From NCBI GenBank assembly GCA_029934065.1, contig JAOZMX010000008.1, forward strand, positions 1 through 37,874: a stretch of 37,874 nucleotides of DNA. The letters run 5' to 3'. Below are positions 32,751-37,874 of this stretch, in pieces. Numbering within the stretch: position 1 is the first letter of the stretch; every line of letters begins with the position of its first letter. The stretch comes from Bacteroidales bacterium (GTDB lineage: Bacteria; Bacteroidota; Bacteroidia; Bacteroidales; 4484-276). The notes under the pieces are model-generated. The model saw nothing but the letters and a program-made list of their open reading frames with translations. It was not told the origin of the DNA and made no database searches. Made by a program: the position numbers and the translations under genes.

Positions 32751-34694
32751 TTGCTTTCGGTCAATAACATATCGGTACATTTTACGGGCGAATACATTTT
32801 CGACGGTGTTTCGTTTCTGATCACCCCGCGTGACCGTATAGGTCTGGTGGGCAAGAACGGATCGGGGAAAACCACTTTGCTGAATGTGATTGCCGGTGAA
32901 TTGATTCCCGAAAAGGGAGAGGTGGCAAAAATTTCCGGCCTTTCCATCGGTTACCTGAAACAGGAGATGATTACCGAAGGCAAACGGACGGTCATCGGGG
33001 AAGCCCGGCAGGCTTTTAAAGAGATGCTGGAGATGGAAAAACAAATCACATCGCTGACAAGCCAACTGGCCGAACGTACCGATTACGAATCGAAAGAATA
33101 CCTTCAACTTATCAGCAGGATCAACGATCTGAACGATCGCTTCAACCTGCTTGGCGGACACAATCTGGACGAAAATACCGAGAAAGTGCTGATGGGACTG
33201 GGTTTTGAACGGAAGGATTTTACTCGCCCGGTAAACGAATTCAGCAGCGGCTGGCAAATGCGGGTGGAGCTGGCGAAGATCCTGTTGCGCATGCCCGATG
33301 TCCTGTTGCTCGACGAGCCTACCAACCACCTCGACATCGAATCCATCCAGTGGCTCGAAGAATTTCTGACCGGTTATCCCGGCGGCGTTTTGCTCGTGTC
33401 GCACGACAGGGCTTTCCTCGACAACGTAACCAACCGCACCATCGAGATCAGCCTGAAAAAGATCATCGACTATAAAGCGCCTTACTCCGAGTTTGAACGC
33501 CTGCAGGCCGAACGAAGGGCAAAAGAAACTTCGGAATACAAAAACCAGCAGCAGCAAATCGCACAGATCGAACGTTTTATCGAACGGTTCAGGTATAAGA
33601 ATACCAAGGCAAAACAGGTGAAGTCGAAGCTCAAAATGCTGGAGAAGATGGATAAGGTGGAAATAGAGGGCAAAGACAATGCCGCCATCCGGTTTCGGTT
33701 TCCGCCGGCGCCACATTCGGGCAAGGTGTCCGTAAGGGTGGAAAAGCTTTCGAAAAGTTATGGCGACCTGCAAGTGTTGAAAGCGCTCGAATTTTCTATT
33801 GCAAGAGGCGAAAAGGTGGCTTTTGTGGGACGCAACGGCGAGGGAAAGACCACCCTCTCGAAAGTGATCGTCGGCGAATTGCCTTACGACGGTACGCTGG
33901 AGTTGGGACACCTTGTAAAAATCGGCTATTATGCCCAGAACCAGCACGAAATGCTGGACATGGAAAAAACCGTCTTCGAAACCATTGATGATGTGGCCAC
34001 CGGCGAATGGCGCACCAAAGTGAAAGGCCTGCTGGGCAGTTTTCTCTTCAGGGGCGAAGATCTCGACAAAAAAGTAAAGGTGCTTTCGGGTGGCGAAAAA
34101 TCAAGACTTGCCCTGGCCAGAATGCTCCTGACACCGGTAAATTTGCTGGTGCTTGACGAGCCTACCAATCACCTCGATATGATTTCGAAAGATATCCTGA
34201 AAAATGCTTTGCTGCAATTCGACGGGACTTTGATCGTGGTGTCGCACGACCGGGATTTTCTGACCGGACTCACGCAAAAAGTTTTTGAATTTCGCAACAG
34301 AGGGATAAAAGAATACATCGGTGACGTCACCGAATTTCTTGCCCGCCGAAAGCTGGACCACCTCAACGAACTGGAACAACGAAAAAGACCGGGGCAAAAA
34401 AAGGATGTCGCCGATACGCCGTCCAAAAATAAACTGGAATATGAACAAAGAAAACAGCGTGAACGCGAAATACGAAAACTGAAATCAAAGATCGAAAAAA
34501 CAGAAACGGTAATTGATGAGCTGGAAAGCAAGATGGCTTTGATTGATGAAAAATTAAGCCTGCCTGATAAATATGCTGACGAGATCAACTCGGGGAAGTT
34601 ATTCGCTGATTATGAAAACCTGAAAAAAGAACTGGAACGGCAAATGGAAGAATGGGAAAAACTGAATCTTTTAATGGAAGAATCCCGGGAATAA
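32751..34694 (+). CDS. ABC-F family ATP-binding protein
   Basis: A soluble, ribosome-associated ATPase with two nucleotide-binding domains and no membrane part. First domain: Walker A GKNGSGKTT, signature FSSGWQMR, Walker B VLLLDEPTNHLD. A charged linker (PtIM region) follows. Second domain: GRNGEGKTT, LSGGEKSR, LLVLDEPTNHLD; a basic coiled coil ends the protein. I place the start at TTG 32751 (647 residues), giving LSVNNISVHF, the usual ABC-F opening; the TTG at 32724 lies in the promoter and there is no ATG before the domain. ABC-F proteins act on translation (EttA/Uup-like) and some protect ribosomes from antibiotics; the coiled-coil end suggests the Uup-like type, without proof. Confidence 0.92.
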   Translation: MLSVNNISVHFTGEYIFDGVSFLITPRDRIGLVGKNGSGKTTLLNVIAGELIPEKGEVAKISGLSIGYLKQEMITEGKRTVIGEARQAFKEMLEMEKQITSLTSQLAERTDYESKEYLQLISRINDLNDRFNLLGGHNLDENTEKVLMGLGFERKDFTRPVNEFSSGWQMRVELAKILLRMPDVLLLDEPTNHLDIESIQWLEEFLTGYPGGVLLVSHDRAFLDNVTNRTIEISLKKIIDYKAPYSEFERLQAERRAKETSEYKNQQQQIAQIERFIERFRYKNTKAKQVKSKLKMLEKMDKVEIEGKDNAAIRFRFPPAPHSGKVSVRVEKLSKSYGDLQVLKALEFSIARGEKVAFVGRNGEGKTTLSKVIVGELPYDGTLELGHLVKIGYYAQNQHEMLDMEKTVFETIDDVATGEWRTKVKGLLGSFLFRGEDLDKKVKVLSGGEKSRLALARMLLTPVNLLVLDEPTNHLDMISKDILKNALLQFDGTLIVVSHDRDFLTGLTQKVFEFRNRGIKEYIGDVTEFLARRKLDHLNELEQRKRPGQKKDVADTPSKNKLEYEQRKQREREIRKLKSKIEKTETVIDELESKMALIDEKLSLPDKYADEINSGKLFADYENLKKELERQMEEWEKLNLLMEESRE

Positions 34695-34742
34695 TTCATT
34701 CGCAAAAGATACAATATACCGGCAACGAACGTTACTAAATAT

Positions 34743-34750
34743 TACATTTG
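34743..34750 (+). promoter_or_regulatory. -7 box for pgk
   Basis: TACATTTG matches TAnnTTTG, 28 nt before the pgk ATG; no -33 TTG is seen. Transcription would start near 34757. Confidence 0.5.
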
Positions 34751-34778
34751 TTGTTGATAAAATCAAATACCATAAAAC

Positions 34779-35972
34779 ATGAAAACAATTGACGATTTGA
34801 ATTTTAAAGGATTAAGAGCCATCGTCAGGGTGGATTTTAATGTTCCGCTGAATGATAAATATGAGATTACCGATGAGACGAGGATAAACGCGGCCATTCC
34901 TACCATAAAGAAGATTCTGAACGATGGAGGAATGGTGATCCTGATGTCGCATCTGGGGCGCCCGAAAAACGGCCCGGAAGAGAAATATTCGCTGAAACAT
35001 CTCTTGCCCGCGCTGAACCGCAAGCTGGGACTGGAAGTGAAATTTGCGTCCGACTGCATTGGCGAAATACCGCGCAAACTGTCTGCCGGATTAAAAAACG
35101 GGGAGGTACTGCTGCTTGAAAATCTCCGTTTTCACAAAGAAGAGACCAAAGGCGATGAAGATTTCGCACAGGAGCTTGCCAGTCTGGCCGACGTTTATGT
35201 GAACGATGCTTTCGGTACGGCACACAGGGCACATGCCTCCACGGCAGTTATTGCAAAGTTTTTTCCGAAAGACAAGTATTTCGGCTATGTGATGGCCAAT
35301 GAGCTGACCCACATCAACAAAGTGCTGAAGGAGGCCGAAAGTCCTTTCACTGCCATTCTGGGCGGAGCCAAGGTCTCCGGAAAGATCGAGATCATCAAAA
35401 ACCTGCTCGACAAAGTGGATAACCTGATCATCGGTGGCGGAATGATGTTCACCTTTATCAAAGCCCTTGGCGGAAATGTCGGCAACTCTCTCATCGAAGA
35501 CGATTTGCTCGAAACCGCACGACAGGCTGTGGAAGATGCCAAATCGAAAGGCGTCAACCTGTATCTTCCCGTTGACACGGTGATCGCAAATCAATTTGAT
35601 AATGATGCCCATCGCAAAACATGCGACTCCAGGGACATTCCGGAGGGATGGATGGGTCTGGATATCGGTGAAAAATCGTGCAGCCAGTTTGCCGGGGTGA
35701 TCAAACAGTCGAAGACAATCCTCTGGAACGGCCCCATGGGGGTTTTTGAGATGGAAAACTTTTCGCACGGCACACGCGCAGTTGCCGAGGCTGTGGCAGA
35801 AGCTACCGATAACGGGGCTTTCTCGCTGATCGGCGGCGGCGACTCGGTGGCAGCCATCAATAAATACAATCTTGCCGGCAGGGTAAGCTACGTTTCGACC
35901 GGCGGCGGGGCTATGCTCGAATTTATTGAAGGAAAAGAATTGCCCGGGGTGAAAGCCATTGAAGAAGAATAA
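34779..35972 (+). CDS. pgk: Phosphoglycerate kinase
   Basis: Glycolytic enzyme that transfers phosphate between 1,3-bisphosphoglycerate and ADP. The 397-residue length is standard. Motifs: RVDFNVPL (17-24), [40 protein letters not shown] and [10 protein letters not shown] near the C terminus, which together make up both substrate sites. Its own -7 box precedes it, and the barrel gene follows after 24 nt and may be co-transcribed. Confidence 0.97.
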   Translation: MKTIDDLNFKGLRAIVRVDFNVPLNDKYEITDETRINAAIPTIKKILNDGGMVILMSHLGRPKNGPEEKYSLKHLLPALNRKLGLEVKFASDCIGEIPRKLSAGLKNGEVLLLENLRFHKEETKGDEDFAQELASLADVYVNDAFGTAHRAHASTAVIAKFFPKDKYFGYVMANELTHINKVLKEAESPFTAILGGAKVSGKIEIIKNLLDKVDNLIIGGGMMFTFIKALGGNVGNSLIEDDLLETARQAVEDAKSKGVNLYLPVDTVIANQFDNDAHRKTCDSRDIPEGWMGLDIGEKSCSQFAGVIKQSKTILWNGPMGVFEMENFSHGTRAVAEAVAEATDNGAFSLIGGGDSVAAINKYNLAGRVSYVSTGGGAMLEFIEGKELPGVKAIEEE

Positions 35973-35996
35973 TTATCAATCTAAATATATTAAATA

Positions 35997-36641
35997 ATGA
36001 CGAAAAAAACCGTTTTATCAATTATCATTGCCAGCCTTTTGCTGCCAATGATTGCCGGTGCGCAGGACAAATTTGAACTTACTCCTTCCATTGGCTATTT
36101 TTTCGGCGGTCGTATTGATTTTATTCAGGGCGATCTGAATATCAGAGATGAAGTTTCATGGGGAATCACAGCCGGCAAGCCCGTTCGCCCTGACATGGTT
36201 GTGGAGTTTTCCTATACCGGAATGAACTCGGTAGCTCATTGGAGCCCTTATTTTGGTTACGGCAATGAATTTCCAGAAAAAGAATTCGATGTGGTGGTCA
36301 ATTATTTTAACATCGGTGCCACACAGGGCTCTGAAATCGCTCCGAGATTACACGGTTTCGGCGGAGTGTATCTCGGTGCGGCATGGTTCAATGCTCAAAG
36401 CGGTATTGAGGATATCTGGCGTTTTAACATTACTTTGGGCGCCGGACTGAAATATTATTTTACCGATAAGCTTGGCCTGCGTCTTCAGGGGAACATCCGC
36501 TTTCCGATGTTCTTTTCCGGCGGCGGGTTTTATTGTGGCATTGGCTCCGGCGGGTCGGGATGCGGCTTAAGTATCGGGTCCACATCTTCCATCATTGAGG
36601 GTGACCTGACGGCAGGACTGATCTTTAAGCTTGGCAAGTAA
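35997..36641 (+). CDS. Outer-membrane beta-barrel protein
   Basis: A 214-residue protein with a signal peptide cleaved probably after Ala22 (AGA|QD), then alternating beta strands rich in Gly and aromatics (FELTPSIGYFFGGRIDF, GLKYYFTDKLGLRLQGNIRFP) and a final strand GDLTAGLIFKLGK. This is the OmpX/porin-like small barrel pattern common in Bacteroidota. The segment GGGFYCGIGSGGSGCGL has two Cys that could form a disulfide in a loop. Function unknown. It follows pgk by 24 nt. Confidence 0.82.
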   Translation: MTKKTVLSIIIASLLLPMIAGAQDKFELTPSIGYFFGGRIDFIQGDLNIRDEVSWGITAGKPVRPDMVVEFSYTGMNSVAHWSPYFGYGNEFPEKEFDVVVNYFNIGATQGSEIAPRLHGFGGVYLGAAWFNAQSGIEDIWRFNITLGAGLKYYFTDKLGLRLQGNIRFPMFFSGGGFYCGIGSGGSGCGLSIGSTSSIIEGDLTAGLIFKLGK

Positions 36642-36647
36642 AAGTTC

Positions 36648-36667
36648 ACAAAGGTGAAAGCCTTTGT
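36648..36667. terminator. Weak convergent terminator hairpin
   Basis: acaaagg (36648-36654) pairs with cctttgt (36661-36667) around a 6-nt loop in the 25-nt gap between two convergent genes. No T-run follows, so termination would be weak. Confidence 0.35.
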
Positions 36668-37680
36668 TACACCGTTTCGGCGGGGATCACCTCAAAACTT
36701 TCCGGCATTCCTTTTCTTATCACAACAATGGGAAGAGCCTTTCCGATGGTATCTTCCGTTAGTAATTTGTGCAGGTCGTCAATGGAACCTACGGGTTGAC
36801 GGTTGAAGCTGATGATGATGTCTCCCGGGAGGATGCCCTTGTGCGATGTGTCGGTTTTTGTTGTGGTCTCGGTTACATAAACGCCGGTATTTTTCGTGAG
36901 TTGATGACCGGTAATTAAACGTGGTGACAATCGTATGGTTTGCCCGACAATACCGAGGTATGCGCGTTTGATCTTTCCCTCTGCGACCAGTTTTTCGGTA
37001 ATGAATTTTGCCATATTGGCCGACACGGCAAAACAAATTCCCTGTGCTCCTTTGATAATGGCTGTATTCACGCCGATCACTTTTCCTGCCGAATCCATCA
37101 GCGGGCCGCCGGAGTTGCCCGGATTCAGTGCCGCATCGGTTTGTATCACATCGTCGATCAACCGTCCCGACTGCGAACGGAGTGTTCTTCCCAAAGCACT
37201 CACCACACCTGCCGTGATCGTTTGCTGAAACCCCAGCGGATTACCCACGGCAATGGCAATCTGTCCGGCTTGCAGCCTGTCGGAATTGCCGAATGTGAGT
37301 GGCTGGCAATCGTCGTGTTTGATTTTTAATACGGCCAGATCGGTGGCGGCATCAAATCCTTTTACTGCTGCTTTCAGCTCTTCTCCTCCGGGCAGTGTCA
37401 CCAGGATGTTTTTGGCATGATTGATCACATGGTGATTGGTGACGATGTATCCGTCGGCGGAGATCAAAAAGCCGGAACCCATCGTCATTGGTTGGCCCTG
37501 CGGCGACCGGTTTTGTGCGGTTTGTTGTCCGCGATCAACACGAATGTTGACTACCGAACGTGCCGTAAACCGGGCCACATTTACAATGGTTTCGGAATAG
37601 GCATCCAGTGCGGTTTGTTCCCCTTCGGGATGCCCGCCTCCGGAGGAGTTGGGTGTGTGCGTATCAATAAAATCAATCAT
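36667..37680 (-). CDS. HtrA/DegP-like S1C serine protease with PDZ domain
   Basis: Trypsin-like protease of the HtrA family. Counted from the ATG at 37680 (337 residues) the triad is His84 in VTNHHVI, Asp114 in ATDLAVLKI and Ser190 in NPGNSGGPL; one PDZ domain follows (YLGIVGQTIRLSP, then GDIIISFN). I prefer this ATG because MIDFIDTH leads directly into the protease domain. An upstream ATG at 37767 would add 29 residues (hydrophobic SLFPAGPILVSY, then FVIFTI) that do not form a good signal peptide. With the short start the protein has no export signal and would be cytoplasmic, unlike classical DegP. Orthologs should settle this. Confidence 0.88.
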   Translation of the reverse strand: MIDFIDTHTPNSSGGGHPEGEQTALDAYSETIVNVARFTARSVVNIRVDRGQQTAQNRSPQGQPMTMGSGFLISADGYIVTNHHVINHAKNILVTLPGGEELKAAVKGFDAATDLAVLKIKHDDCQPLTFGNSDRLQAGQIAIAVGNPLGFQQTITAGVVSALGRTLRSQSGRLIDDVIQTDAALNPGNSGGPLMDSAGKVIGVNTAIIKGAQGICFAVSANMAKFITEKLVAEGKIKRAYLGIVGQTIRLSPRLITGHQLTKNTGVYVTETTTKTDTSHKGILPGDIIISFNRQPVGSIDDLHKLLTEDTIGKALPIVVIRKGMPESFEVIPAETV

Positions 37681-37822
37681 AATGGTAAAAATTACAAATA
37701 TTCGTTGCGTTTGCTTCAATTGAAAGCAATAGCTTACCAGAATCGGGCCAGCGGGAAATAATGACATTGTGACCGGAACAAATCATTTGCTTTCCGTTGA
37801 GGGTTTCCGGCCGGCCATAAAA

Positions 37823-37855
37823 AAAAGCCGTTTGCCACAATGACAAACGGCTTTT
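37823..37855 (-). terminator. Rho-independent terminator, bidirectional
   Basis: aaaagccgtttg (37823-37834) pairs perfectly with caaacggctttt (37844-37855) around a 9-nt loop. The minus strand has a longer T-run (eight) than the plus strand (four), so it most likely ends a minus-strand gene beyond the window edge, just upstream of the protease gene. Confidence 0.85.
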
Positions 37856-37874
37856 ATAAAAAGTTTCAGTGTGA

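Noticed and set aside
32718-33947. A 409-codon minus-strand frame opposite the ABC-F gene
   Set aside because: It covers the region that encodes Walker and signature motifs on the plus strand, and shows no protein family.

Overview
The window looks like chromosomal DNA of an anaerobic or facultative Bacteroidota bacterium (class Bacteroidia-like). The evidence is type IX secretion (T9SS) C-terminal tails, repeated TAnnTTTG promoter -7 boxes, weak or absent Shine-Dalgarno sites, a complete Na+-translocating NADH:quinone reductase (nqr) operon, KDO synthesis, and single-chain iron-sulfur L-serine dehydratase. No rRNA, tRNA, CRISPR array or phage module is visible.

Layout. 1-2143: the 3' part of a secreted CapA-type metallophosphatase with a T9SS tail, followed by a second, orphan T9SS tail. 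2210-4454 (minus): kdsA and rarA. 4455-4956: a 502-nt intergenic region with a degenerate heptad repeat and a long nqr leader. 4957-11506: nqrABCD, an inserted four-helix-bundle (S23-like) gene, then nqrEF and a terminator. 11679-19567: a secreted Gly/Tyr/His-rich protein and a giant alpha-2-macroglobulin lipoprotein. 19568-20081: a heptad repeat, a small hairpin and the remains of a RelE-like toxin gene. 20082-21928: a membrane protein and a CaCA-family cation exchanger. 21962-27122 (minus): a radical SAM protein of the AmmeMemoRadiSam type, and a three-gene operon for eukaryote-like lysine catabolism through saccharopine (LKR, SDH, SDH). 27331-32579 (minus): AAA-ATPase/PD-(D/E)XK protein, DUF308 membrane protein, L-serine dehydratase, and a secreted beta-propeller/transglutaminase protein. 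32751-36641 (plus): ABC-F ATPase, phosphoglycerate kinase, outer-membrane barrel. 36667-37680 (minus): HtrA-like protease, with a terminator near the window end.

The most unusual structure is in the nqr operon. Between nqrD and nqrE lies a 497-nt AT-rich cassette (8979-9475). It carries a four-helix-bundle gene of the 23S-rRNA intervening-sequence (S23/IVP) family and is bounded by inverted arrays of a 7-nt unit (consensus about NNGATNT). Aligned from their outer edges, the two arrays match at about 34 of 42 positions by eye. Three further arrays of the same heptad, two of them exactly six units long, stand alone in other intergenic regions (4626, 19627, 30882). I propose a small non-autonomous element, resembling an rRNA intervening sequence but sitting in a protein-coding operon, whose ends could pair in the nqr mRNA and offer an RNase III site.

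Functional themes are Na+ bioenergetics, envelope biogenesis and protection (KDO, A2M, HtrA, barrel protein, T9SS cargo), and amino-acid catabolism (lysine through saccharopine, serine to pyruvate). All assignments rest on reading motifs by eye; no database search was run.
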